Origin: Acidiferrobacteraceae bacterium | Lineage (GTDB): Bacteria; Pseudomonadota; Gammaproteobacteria; Arenicellales; UBA868 | DNA: 64,000 nt | Assembly: GCA_002724185.1 (NCBI GenBank) | Contig: PBOB01000002.1 | Location: forward strand, 14,843 to 78,842 | Reading direction: 5' to 3' | In this document: positions 16,517 through 27,211 of the stretch, piece after piece | Layout: each line of letters opens with the position of its first letter | Position numbering within the stretch: the stretch's first letter is position 1 | Program-made: the position numbers and the translations under genes | The notes under the pieces: generated by a model | Told to the model about the DNA's origin: nothing | Seen by the model: the letters and a program-made list of their open reading frames with translations, nothing else | Database searches by the model: none

Positions 16517-17122
16517 ATGGTGAGCAATGAGCCCATAACACGCCTTAAGGATGCATTACGCCGCCTGCCTGGGATTGGCCCAAGGAGTGCGCAGCGGATT
16601 GCATTTTATATGCTAGAACGAGATCAAGAGAGTGCTCGATTGCTCTCTGATGCGCTGCTTAATGCAGTAGGTAAGGTGACTCATTGCGGTCGTTGCAATA
16701 ATCTTAGTGAACTTAAACTGTGCGCAATTTGCTCTTCCGAAAAGCGTAATTCGGAGCTGTTGTGTGTTGTCGAAACACCTGCGGATCTTGACATAATTGA
16801 ACAAGCGGGCGCCTACAATGGTCTGTATTTAGTTTTGATGGGGCACATTTCTCCGCTAGATGGCATTGGCCCAGACCAGTTAGCGATCAGCTTACTAGTT
16901 AAAAATATTGAGGCAGACCCGATAAGGGAAGTCATTTTGGCCACAAATCTTACAGTAGAAGGAGAGGCTACTGCTGATTATTTAGGTAATCTATTGAAAG
17001 GGTATGATATTACAGTCAGTCGTTTAGCAAGAGGCGTGCCGGTAGGCGGTGAATTAGAATACATGGATTCTAATACTTTAAATCAAGCATTCTCAGATCG
17101 TCGGACTATGATCGAGAGCTGA
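16517..17122 (+). CDS. recR: Recombination mediator protein RecR
   Basis: 201 aa. It has an N-terminal helix-hairpin-helix (LRRLPGIGPRSAQRIAFYML), a four-Cys zinc finger (CGRCNNLSELKLCAICS, about residues 57-73), a Toprim domain beginning LLCVVETPADLDIIEQ and a C-terminal Walker-like RLARGVPVGGELEYMD. It loads RecA on gapped DNA together with RecO and RecF. It is the last gene of the dnaX-ybaB-recR operon. Its stop directly abuts the stop of the convergent hydrolase gene on the other strand with no gap. Confidence 0.97.
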   Translation: MVSNEPITRLKDALRRLPGIGPRSAQRIAFYMLERDQESARLLSDALLNAVGKVTHCGRCNNLSELKLCAICSSEKRNSELLCVVETPADLDIIEQAGAYNGLYLVLMGHISPLDGIGPDQLAISLLVKNIEADPIREVILATNLTVEGEATADYLGNLLKGYDITVSRLARGVPVGGELEYMDSNTLNQAFSDRRTMIES

Positions 17123-18115
17123 TTATGAGAGAACATCGGCGGAGTTAATATAATTCCAGATACGATCTTCTAGCCAATAATTGGATGATCCGGGTAAATT
17201 GCCTGCAACAAATCCGATGTGGCCACCAAATTGATACAACTCAATAGTGATTCCGGAGCCCAGTCTTTCTTTATCCCGAACGATATTGCTGGAGATTAGC
17301 GGGTCATCAATCGCATTGATTACCAGTGTCGGCGTGGTAATATTCAGCAAGTAACTCTCGCAACTAGCGCTCAAGTAGTAATCAGTTGCATTGTTGAATC
17401 CATGAACTGGTGCGGTGCCAATATTATCGAACGCCTGGAAGGTTTTTGTTCTAAGAAGTTTAGCAATATCAATATGCTCCTGGAGAAGATGTGATTTGCG
17501 TCGGATAGTATTTTTCATACTTCTTAATAGCCAGAACTGATAAAGTCTTGATGCTCCGCGCTCCATCTTTTTTGCGCTAGCCCCTAGATCGAAAGGCGCT
17601 GCAACTGCGACACCACCGGCTAGTATCGAGTTTGAGCCTTGTTCTCCCAGCCATTTCAATAGAATCCCAGCGCCAAGAGAATAACCTACTGCCATAATGG
17701 TGGTTCCAGGAAACTTAGATCTTATATGCTGTACAGTCGAGTTGAGATCGCCAGTTTCACCCCCATGATAGCTTCTTGCCAGTTGGTTTGGCTCACCACT
17801 GCACCCGCGGAAATGCATTACGCAGGATCGCACATTATGTTTCTCTAGTTTCGTCGTCAATCCTCTTACATAGTGAGAATCTGAGGATCCTTCAAGGCCA
17901 TGGAGAATCAGAATAATTGGTAAATCTGCTGTTTCTGGGCCGAGCCAATCAAGATCAATGAAGTCTCCATCAGGCAGTATCATTCTTTCCCGTCGATACT
18001 TTGGTTTAGGATGAAGTTTGCGTGCAAATATGGGCCAGAGAGTTTGTGCATGAGGATTCCTGCACCACCATGCTGGATAAAAACGCTCATCGAGATTTGG
18101 TTTATTTCGAAACAA
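17123..18115 (-). CDS. YheT-like alpha/beta hydrolase
   Basis: 330 aa AB-hydrolase-4 family protein. The N-terminus has the family pattern FYPAWWCRNPHAQTLWP; the oxyanion region LILHGLEGSSDSHYVRGL and nucleophile elbow VGYSLGAGILLKWLGEQG (Ser near residue 145) follow, then the Asp in NAIDDPLI and the His in GGHIGFV near the C-terminus complete the triad. Family members act as esterases on unknown or acyl substrates. The gene probably shares a transcript with the dihydroorotase gene just upstream (18133), a gap of 17 bases. Confidence 0.85.
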   Translation of the reverse strand: MFRNKPNLDERFYPAWWCRNPHAQTLWPIFARKLHPKPKYRRERMILPDGDFIDLDWLGPETADLPIILILHGLEGSSDSHYVRGLTTKLEKHNVRSCVMHFRGCSGEPNQLARSYHGGETGDLNSTVQHIRSKFPGTTIMAVGYSLGAGILLKWLGEQGSNSILAGGVAVAAPFDLGASAKKMERGASRLYQFWLLRSMKNTIRRKSHLLQEHIDIAKLLRTKTFQAFDNIGTAPVHGFNNATDYYLSASCESYLLNITTPTLVINAIDDPLISSNIVRDKERLGSGITIELYQFGGHIGFVAGNLPGSSNYWLEDRIWNYINSADVLS

Positions 18116-18132
18116 TCGCGTATGTAGAGGGG

Positions 18133-19470
18133 TTAATCGTGGATATCCGATCCATGAAAACTTAGCGGTTGGCCAAATACCCCTTCCCTGATAACTCCAT
18201 GATCAAAAACAACTCTTCCGTTGACAATTGTATATATGGGCCATCCTGTGAGTCGCATTCCAGCAAAAGGGCTCCATCCAGCTCGACTAAAGACTTCGGA
18301 ATCCTTAACTGTTTGAAATGCTCTGATATCAACAAGCGCAAGATCAGCATCATATCCTTCTGTAAGCAATCCCTTTTTCTGTATTCCATAAACCTTGGCG
18401 GGGCCCGTGCACATCCATTCTTGAATTTGTTTCAATGTACATTGGCCGGCCACCATTGCCGTAAGCATTAGAGGCAAGGATGTTTCAACACCTGGTGTAC
18501 CGGACGGCGAATTTGGGTAAGGTTTGCTTTTCTCATCAACAGTATGTGGGGCATGATCTGTCGCAATAATATCAATAACATTGTCATAAAGACCGCGCCA
18601 TAGATGCTGGCTATTGTTGACATCACGTAAAGGTGGATTCATTTGCGCTTTGGCGCCTAAGCTTGCGTAGTCATCCGTTGACAAGAATAAATGATTTGGC
18701 ACAACCTCACAGCTGATATGCGCTGATTTGTTGTTTCTAAGAAAGTTAACTTCTTCCGCAGTAGACAAGTGCAATATATGAAGTCGTCGTCCATACTTGT
18801 TAGACAAATCCACAGCTCTTTGGGTGGCGATAAGGGCTGTCTTAGCATCTCGTATTTCGGAGTGTCGTTCATATGGTATATCGGCGCTAGTGTTTTGAGT
18901 TAACTGAGCGTGTCTTTTCTGAATGCGCGATTCATCTTCAGCATGGACCGCGATCAATCTAGCGCCTGTAGAAAAGATCTTATCCAAGATTTGCTGATCA
19001 TCGACCAGTAAATTACCTGTACTCGAACCCATGAAAATCTTGATTCCACAAACTGGATTAGCGTCATTGAGCTCTTTTAGATTTTCTTTTGTAGCGCCAA
19101 TAAAAAACCCAAAGTTTGCGAAGGATGAATGACTTGCTCGTGCTATCTTCCAGTTTAACTGTTCCTGGCCAATAGTTGGAGGGTTACAATTCGGCATCTC
19201 CAGAAAGCTTGTAACGCCTCCGCGCACAGCCGCTCGAGATCCTGAGTTAATGTCCTCCTTATGTGGCGCTCCAGGTTCGCGAAAGTGTACTTGCGGGTCA
19301 ATAACGCCTGGCATGAGCAGGTGTCCATCAGCATCAATAATTTCAGTTGCATTGGCATCCACGCGGTCCGCAATTTTTTCTATTCTTCCATTATGACAGA
19401 CTACATCGCTATCTACGGTTTCACCATCTATTGTGAGTACTTTTGCGTTGTGTATAAGAAGATCAAACAT
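18133..19470 (-). CDS. pyrC: Dihydroorotase
   Basis: About 445 aa amidohydrolase that cyclises carbamoyl-aspartate to dihydroorotate in pyrimidine synthesis. Metal ligands are visible in order: HxH in PQVHFREPG, the carboxylated Lys in CGIKIFMGSSTGNLL, His in AVHAEDES, His in LHILHLSTAEE, and Asp in IATDHAPHT; the substrate Arg/Asn are in HFREPG and PNCNPP. The sequence starts naturally at ATG 19470 (MFDLLIHNAKVL); an ATG seven codons earlier (19491) is possible. The HFREPG/DHAPHT form is class I rather than the short E. coli PyrC. Allantoinase or dihydropyrimidinase is less likely given the residues. Confidence 0.85.
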   Translation of the reverse strand: MFDLLIHNAKVLTIDGETVDSDVVCHNGRIEKIADRVDANATEIIDADGHLLMPGVIDPQVHFREPGAPHKEDINSGSRAAVRGGVTSFLEMPNCNPPTIGQEQLNWKIARASHSSFANFGFFIGATKENLKELNDANPVCGIKIFMGSSTGNLLVDDQQILDKIFSTGARLIAVHAEDESRIQKRHAQLTQNTSADIPYERHSEIRDAKTALIATQRAVDLSNKYGRRLHILHLSTAEEVNFLRNNKSAHISCEVVPNHLFLSTDDYASLGAKAQMNPPLRDVNNSQHLWRGLYDNVIDIIATDHAPHTVDEKSKPYPNSPSGTPGVETSLPLMLTAMVAGQCTLKQIQEWMCTGPAKVYGIQKKGLLTEGYDADLALVDIRAFQTVKDSEVFSRAGWSPFAGMRLTGWPIYTIVNGRVVFDHGVIREGVFGQPLSFHGSDIHD

Positions 19471-19561
19471 AACGTTATGGGTCCGACTCAAGAAGGCATA
19501 GCCATCTGAAAAATGTGTTAATTCTAGACAAGAGAACAGTTACTAGTTTTTGAGGTATATA

Positions 19562-19999
19562 CTAAATATGTTGTTTCTCACGAATCTCGTCAAGAGCTTT
19601 ACAATCAATGCATAAATTTGCCGTTGGTCTTGCTTCCAGCCTCTTTATGCCAATTTCTATTCCGCAAGCTTCACAATAACCGTAATCACCGACATCGATA
19701 GTCTCCATAGATTCCTCTATCTTTTTTATAAGTTTACGTTCACGATCACGTGTTCGCAGCTCAAGCGATCTATCTGTTTCCTGGGTTGCTCGATCATTCG
19801 GGTCCGGTAGATTAATGGTTTCATCTTGCATTGAATGAACTGTTCGTCCGGTATCATCAATTAATTCGTTACGCCAGGCTGATAGGATCATTCGAAAATG
19901 ATCTTGTTGAGCCTCATTCATGTATTTTTCCCCGCGTTTTTGGCGATAAGGTTTAATTCCATGTATGTTGTTTTCTTGTTTTTTTTTCGCAGCAGGCAT
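19562..19999 (-). CDS. dksA: RNA polymerase-binding transcription factor DksA
   Basis: 145 aa. Coiled-coil arms with the tip motif DPNDRATQE (D-x-x-D-x-A) near residue 66, followed by [16 protein letters not shown], then the four-Cys zinc finger CEACG...CIDCK at about residues 108-132. DksA enters the secondary channel of RNA polymerase and potentiates ppGpp, tuning rRNA and amino-acid promoters. It is monocistronic and divergent from smc. The upstream ribosome site is GGAG about 11 bases before the ATG. The N-terminal 25 residues are lysine-rich and poorly conserved. Confidence 0.95.
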   Translation of the reverse strand: MPAAKKKQENNIHGIKPYRQKRGEKYMNEAQQDHFRMILSAWRNELIDDTGRTVHSMQDETINLPDPNDRATQETDRSLELRTRDRERKLIKKIEESMETIDVGDYGYCEACGIEIGIKRLEARPTANLCIDCKALDEIREKQHI

Positions 20000-20399
20000 T
20001 GTTTTTGATCTCCAGGCAATAAATAACTAGTCTCCCTTAGACATATGGACGGGGCGCGTTATACCAGAGTAAAAATGACAACGCAATAGACCGATCACAC
20101 TAGTCCTGAAATCAGGGAAAATATTGATAGTAGCCTCCTAATTTGCCATATAGTGAGTGCATTATTTAGCGTCGATCTGCAGGCTCATTGTTTAACTCCC
20201 TACGAGTGGTTTAATATCAACTAAACAGCCAAAATTTAGCTCTGAAATCCACCAACTAAGGTATAATTATATGGTCACACAACATTGGTTTTCCAATCGA
20301 ATTTCTTGCTAGTTTTCGCCTCTTCCATAGTGGATTATTTAATTAATGATTCGTATCATAGCAATCTAATTCCGTTGACAGATGTTGATTAAATAGCAT
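20000..20399. promoter_or_regulatory. Divergent dksA/smc intergenic region
   Basis: 400 bases with no convincing gene. A good -10-like TATAAT lies at 20262-20267 reading toward smc, with no clear -35. An ATGAT-TCGT-ATCAT dyad lies at 20346-20359. A TTGACA at about 20374-20379 is too close to the smc start to serve with a standard -10. No tRNA, terminator or small reading frame with a ribosome site was found. Confidence 0.4.
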
Positions 20400-23300
20400 A
20401 TGCGTTTGAATAAAATCCATGTTGCGGGTTTTAAGTCATTTGTTGACCCTACGTCAATTCATATTTCGGGCAGCGTTATTGGGATAGTTGGGCCCAATGG
20501 TTGCGGGAAATCTAATGTCATAGACGCTGTTCGGTGGGTAATGGGTGAATCCTCTGCTCGCAATCTTCGCGGCGACAGTATGGCTGATGTGATATTTAAT
20601 GGATCAGGCTCGAGGAAGCCAGTGGGTAGAGCATCAGTAGAGTTGATTTTCGACAACAACGAAGGACGTGCTCCTGGCAACTATGCTGCATTTTCTGAAA
20701 TCTCTGTGAAGAGAAAACTATCGAGAGATGGGGCTTCCGAATATTTCATTAATAATACTCGATGTCGGAGAAGAGATATAACGGATATGTTCCGTGGTAC
20801 CGGTTTAGGTCATAGATCCTACTCAATAATTGAACAGGGTATGGTTGGGCGAATAGTGGAAGCGCGTCCAGAAGATCTAAGAGCCTTCGTGGAAGAGGCG
20901 GCAGGTGTCTCGAAATATAAAGATCGACGCCGAGAGACAGAAACACGCATACGACATACTCGTGAAAATTTGGATCGCGTGGAAGATATCCGGACTGAGC
21001 TTGCCTCTCAATTGCGCAAATTGCAACGACAATCGCAAGCAGCTCGACGCTACCAAAAGTTAAAAGAGGAGGAACGCTTGGTTATCGGCGAACTGCTAGC
21101 TGTGCGCTATCTCTCCCAAAAGAAGGTGATCGATGAGCAGCGTAAAATAACGACTGCTGCGACTGCAGATGTCGATAGACATATGGCGAGGCAGCGAGAA
21201 GTAGAATCTAGCATTGAGAAGTGTCGAGCGGATCAATCTACTATCCAAGAAAATATTAATGTAGCCCAAGGAGACATTTATTCTTTAGGTGCTGATATCG
21301 CAACCGTCGAGCAAAACATCGAGCACTCCAAAGAAACGGAACATCAGCAACGAGGAGAGCTAGAAAGACTTGAGTCATCGCTTCTGGAATTAAAAACCCA
21401 AAAGACTATCGATGATGAGGAACTAGCTTCGCTCGAGAAAAGTTTAACTGCACATCGTGAATCGCGAGCCTCTCAAGTAAAGAGTTTGACATCGAGTGAA
21501 CAACAATTGGGCTCATATGAGAGCGAGTTAGATAATTGGCAACACATGTGGGATACGTTTACTGAGCGAGCGTCGGAGCCGGCTCGGCAGCAGGAAGTGG
21601 AGCGTAATAGAATTATTCAACTTGACTCCCAAGATATGAATCTTCAAGAGAGATTAGCTCGTCTTGACGAGGAAGAGCAATCACTTTTGGAGGAAGAAGA
21701 GTCGTTAGATATTGATGCAGCGCGAGCTAATGTAGATAAACAGTTACAAGCGCTTCAGTTTTGCGCCATACGAATACAGGAACAGAGTAGAACAGCTGAT
21801 AGAAGCAGGCAAACTATAGATACAGTTCGCGAACAGCTAGATAAGGAACGCCAATCATTGCACGAGGTTAGTGGCAAGCTCGCATCATTTGCCGCCTTGC
21901 AAAAGGCAGCGCTTACTTCAGATGATGAGCGCTACCATGATTGGCTGGACTCTCGAGGTTTGTCTGACGCTCCTCGATTGGCGCAGGAAGTCCGGGTAAG
22001 TAGTGGTTGGGAAATTGCCGCGGATGTAATGCTTGGTAATCGACTTGCTGGCGTGATAGTAGAGACGGTAGATGCTCTAACTTCATCTGACCATCAGTTT
22101 TTGGCGCCAAACCTCTTCCTTATACAATCTAGTATAGCCAATGACGAGGAGGCATTTTCAGATGATTCAATCTTGAACTATGTTTATAGCGAGAGATGTG
22201 ATTTAAGATCATTGCTAACAGGTGTATATGTTGCGAGCAATTTAGAGCAGGCACTACTGCGCCGATCTTCACTTAAGCATTCGGAATGCGTTGTCACTCG
22301 AGATGGAATTGTAGTGGGGCAAAACTGGCTGCGAACACCTGAAGACCAGAGTGCGACACATGGAATTCTCACTCGCGGCGAGTTGATAGACAATCTTTCA
22401 TCAGACAAGGATCGGTTGTCTAGTGACATCAATAAGCAGCAAAAGGAGCTGGTGTGTGCTGAGGAAGAGAATCAGTTAGCAATAACACGCCAGCGTGCTC
22501 AGCAAGAAGAATCTGACAGGCTCCAAGAAGACTTAGCAGCTGTAAGGCAGTCTCTTGCAGCCAAGGAAGCTAGAGTTGCGCAGATTCAAACTCGATCCAA
22601 TCAACTTCGCGTTGAAAGTGATGAACTAATTCAGACGCTTACACGTATTGGTTCGGAGGTTGCCGAGGCGAGGAGGAATCTTTCATTAGCAGAAGATGAA
22701 ACAGGCTCGCTCGAAGAAGAAAGAGACAAATTGCTGCAGGACCGCGACGAACTAACCAAAGCACTGGTAAGAGCTCGGCATGATGTACACGAGCAACGCA
22801 ATACACTACATAAGGCAGAGCTTGAAATACAAGGAATAAACGTGTCTCTAGATTCAACTCGGATAACTATTAACCGGCTGGAGATACAATCTACGAGGCT
22901 GGAGGAGAGGCAAGAGGAGCTAAAAAATCAATTGCTGCAAGAGATCCAGCCAGATCAGAATTATGAAGAACAACTGCAGCAATTGCTCGAAACACGCGGT
23001 GAGGCCGAGGTACACTTAAATAGCATAAAAACAATATATTCCAACGGTGAAGAATCATTAAGAAGAAAATCGGCCGAGCTTTCGGAATGTGAGAGGCAAA
23101 TGACCATTGCGCGTGATGAGCTAGAAGCACATCGATTGGTTGAAAAAGAGCATAGCGTCCGTTTCGAATCCCTGAATGAGCAGATTGTATCGGAGAAATA
23201 TTCGATCGACGATATCCTGGCTAATCTCGATAGCGAAGCCAGCGAAGATAAATGGATTGAAAAATCTGAACGTTTAGCTCACAAGATCGGTCAAATTGGC

Positions 23301-23909
23301 CCGGTTAACCTGGTCGCTATCGATGAATTTGAAGAACAATTAAAGAGAAAAGAATATCTTGACAGCCAGCATAGCGATTTGGTCGAGGCATTGGGCACAC
23401 TTGAGAGCGTTATAAAGAAAATAGACATAGAGACGCGTGAGAGATTCAGAGAAACCTTTGATCTGCTGAACAGCGGGTTTGGTGAATTTTTCCCTCAGCT
23501 ATTTGGTGGTGGTAGCGCCGTTTTAGAGTTAACTGAGGGCGATTTACTTAAATCAGGCGTGACAGTAATGGCGAGGCCGCCCGGTAAGAGAAACAGTAAT
23601 ATCCATTTGCTTTCGGGCGGAGAGAAAGCGTTGACAGCTGTAGCTCTACTATTTGCTTTGTTTAGGCTAAACCCCGCCCCTTTCTGCATACTGGATGAAG
23701 TCGATGCGCCGTTAGATGATTCAAATGTTGAGCGCTATTGTTCGACGCTTCGCTTTCTTTCAGACAAGACGCAGTTACTAGTTATAACACACAACAAGAT
23801 CACTATGGAGTCCGCTGATATACTACTAGGAGTAACGATGGGCGAACCAGGAGTTTCAGCTATCGTTTCAGTTAATATCGATCAAGCTGTTGGCATGGCG
23901 ACAAATTAA
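20400..23909 (+). CDS. smc: Chromosome segregation protein SMC
   Basis: 1169 aa. The N-terminal ATPase lobe has Walker A GPNGCGKSNVIDAVRWVMGE (about residues 32-51) and the FRGTGLGHRSYSIIEQG segment. Long coiled coils occupy about 165-490 and 640-1000, around a hinge near 495-640. The C-terminal lobe has signature LLSGGEKALTAVALLFALF and Walker B FCILDEVDAPLDDSN. It condenses and aligns sister chromosomes with ScpA/ScpB. A classical Smc next to zipA-ligA is found in gammaproteobacteria that lack MukB. No clear Shine-Dalgarno precedes ATG 20400. Confidence 0.97.
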   Translation: MRLNKIHVAGFKSFVDPTSIHISGSVIGIVGPNGCGKSNVIDAVRWVMGESSARNLRGDSMADVIFNGSGSRKPVGRASVELIFDNNEGRAPGNYAAFSEISVKRKLSRDGASEYFINNTRCRRRDITDMFRGTGLGHRSYSIIEQGMVGRIVEARPEDLRAFVEEAAGVSKYKDRRRETETRIRHTRENLDRVEDIRTELASQLRKLQRQSQAARRYQKLKEEERLVIGELLAVRYLSQKKVIDEQRKITTAATADVDRHMARQREVESSIEKCRADQSTIQENINVAQGDIYSLGADIATVEQNIEHSKETEHQQRGELERLESSLLELKTQKTIDDEELASLEKSLTAHRESRASQVKSLTSSEQQLGSYESELDNWQHMWDTFTERASEPARQQEVERNRIIQLDSQDMNLQERLARLDEEEQSLLEEEESLDIDAARANVDKQLQALQFCAIRIQEQSRTADRSRQTIDTVREQLDKERQSLHEVSGKLASFAALQKAALTSDDERYHDWLDSRGLSDAPRLAQEVRVSSGWEIAADVMLGNRLAGVIVETVDALTSSDHQFLAPNLFLIQSSIANDEEAFSDDSILNYVYSERCDLRSLLTGVYVASNLEQALLRRSSLKHSECVVTRDGIVVGQNWLRTPEDQSATHGILTRGELIDNLSSDKDRLSSDINKQQKELVCAEEENQLAITRQRAQQEESDRLQEDLAAVRQSLAAKEARVAQIQTRSNQLRVESDELIQTLTRIGSEVAEARRNLSLAEDETGSLEEERDKLLQDRDELTKALVRARHDVHEQRNTLHKAELEIQGINVSLDSTRITINRLEIQSTRLEERQEELKNQLLQEIQPDQNYEEQLQQLLETRGEAEVHLNSIKTIYSNGEESLRRKSAELSECERQMTIARDELEAHRLVEKEHSVRFESLNEQIVSEKYSIDDILANLDSEASEDKWIEKSERLAHKIGQIGPVNLVAIDEFEEQLKRKEYLDSQHSDLVEALGTLESVIKKIDIETRERFRETFDLLNSGFGEFFPQLFGGGSAVLELTEGDLLKSGVTVMARPPGKRNSNIHLLSGGEKALTAVALLFALFRLNPAPFCILDEVDAPLDDSNVERYCSTLRFLSDKTQLLVITHNKITMESADILLGVTMGEPGVSAIVSVNIDQAVGMATN

Positions 23910-23910
23910 T

Positions 23911-25071
23911 ATGAGTTTGCAGATTGCACTAGTATTTCTTGGTGCCTTAGCACTTATCCTGATAATAGTGGTTTCCTACATCAATAATCGATTATCTCTT
24001 GGAGGTAGAAGTGTTTCTATTCATAGAATCATTGGGTTATCTAAACGTCTATCAGTAAAGGGCGACACTCAAACAAATCTTCGGCATTCATATCGAGAGC
24101 CTTCTCTTGTGCCGGCAAACCAATTTAGGCTCGAGCCAATAGCTATAAAAAAATTCCAGGAGGGCGAGAAACTTACTCAGACAGGCACATCTACTGCGTC
24201 TAACGACATCAAGTCAAAGCTTGTACTGGATAAAGAATTCGGCAAGACGCCGCTAAAGATTGATTATTGGGCAAAACTTACTGGGACAACAACTGCGAGC
24301 TACCATGACGCTCTTTCGATTTTTCGCCATCATGAGCCGCAATACGAGTGCATACCTTCGATATATGGAAGATCTCAGCTTACGAAAGGTTGGAGCAATA
24401 TTGAAGAGGGCGGAAGTTCTGATGTGTTCACAGATCTGGTGGTGAGCGTACAACTTGCTGGAGATCGGGGCGCAATTACAGAATCTGAACTAACCCGCAC
24501 AAATAATCTGATCTACGACTTAGCAGAGAGATTCGATAGGAAATGTCAATTTAATATGACAGCTGAAGAAGCAATTATCCACGCGATAAACCTTGACCGA
24601 TTTTGCAAAAATTATGACTTACTCGTTATAACCATAATTTCTTCGATTGATAACAGCCAATTTAGCTATGACACGATACAGCAGCTAGCTGAAGAGTGTG
24701 ATATGTATATGGGTAACGAAGGCATGTTTCATTTTTCGACCTCGGACTCTGTTTTTAATGGATTTACATTAGCGGATCGTGTTGAACCGGGCAGGCTAGA
24801 TACTTCTAGAGTAGATAAGTCCGCAACAAGCGAGCTAGTTTTGTTTATGAGTGTGCCGAGAGTAGAGGATCCCGTTTCAGTTTATGATCAAATGGTAGAT
24901 ACTGCGTTACACATGGGTGCAAAACTGTCTGGTAGATTACTGGATCCGGACGGAGACCCAATCTCTAAGAATGATCTACTTAATATTCGTGAGCAAGTTG
25001 GATATATTCAGGAAATATTTCGGCGTGTCGGAATTGATGCCGGATCGAGAGATGCCCTGAGATTATTTTAA
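23911..25071 (+). CDS. zipA: Cell division protein ZipA
   Basis: About 386 aa. It has an N-terminal membrane anchor (MSLQIALVFLGALALILIIVVSYIN), a variable linker, a possibly duplicated middle, and a C-terminal FtsZ-binding domain recognisable from GMFHFSTSDSVFNGFTLADRVEPGRLDTS and VPRVEDPVSVYDQMVDTALHMGAKLSGRLLDPDGDPISKNDLLNIREQV. It tethers the Z-ring to the inner membrane. ATG 23911, one base after the smc stop, starts exactly at the anchor; an earlier in-frame ATG would lie inside smc. The order smc-zipA-ligA is conserved in gammaproteobacteria. Confidence 0.92.
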   Translation: MSLQIALVFLGALALILIIVVSYINNRLSLGGRSVSIHRIIGLSKRLSVKGDTQTNLRHSYREPSLVPANQFRLEPIAIKKFQEGEKLTQTGTSTASNDIKSKLVLDKEFGKTPLKIDYWAKLTGTTTASYHDALSIFRHHEPQYECIPSIYGRSQLTKGWSNIEEGGSSDVFTDLVVSVQLAGDRGAITESELTRTNNLIYDLAERFDRKCQFNMTAEEAIIHAINLDRFCKNYDLLVITIISSIDNSQFSYDTIQQLAEECDMYMGNEGMFHFSTSDSVFNGFTLADRVEPGRLDTSRVDKSATSELVLFMSVPRVEDPVSVYDQMVDTALHMGAKLSGRLLDPDGDPISKNDLLNIREQVGYIQEIFRRVGIDAGSRDALRLF

Positions 25072-25074
25072 TAA

Positions 25075-27147
<2,073 letters not shown>

Positions 27148-27211
27148 TTTCATGAGAAAGTCGACAATCTTACAGGCTATTAGAACATCAAACCAAATTT
27201 AATTATTACTT

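Noticed and set aside
17120-17125. recR and the YheT-like gene meeting with zero bases between stops
   Set aside because: Noted as tight convergent packing; nothing suggests a special regulatory arrangement beyond that.
20341-20365. Possible Fur box before smc
   Set aside because: Only a short ATGAT/ATCAT dyad; it does not reach the 7-1-7 or 19-base Fur consensus, and smc is not an iron gene.
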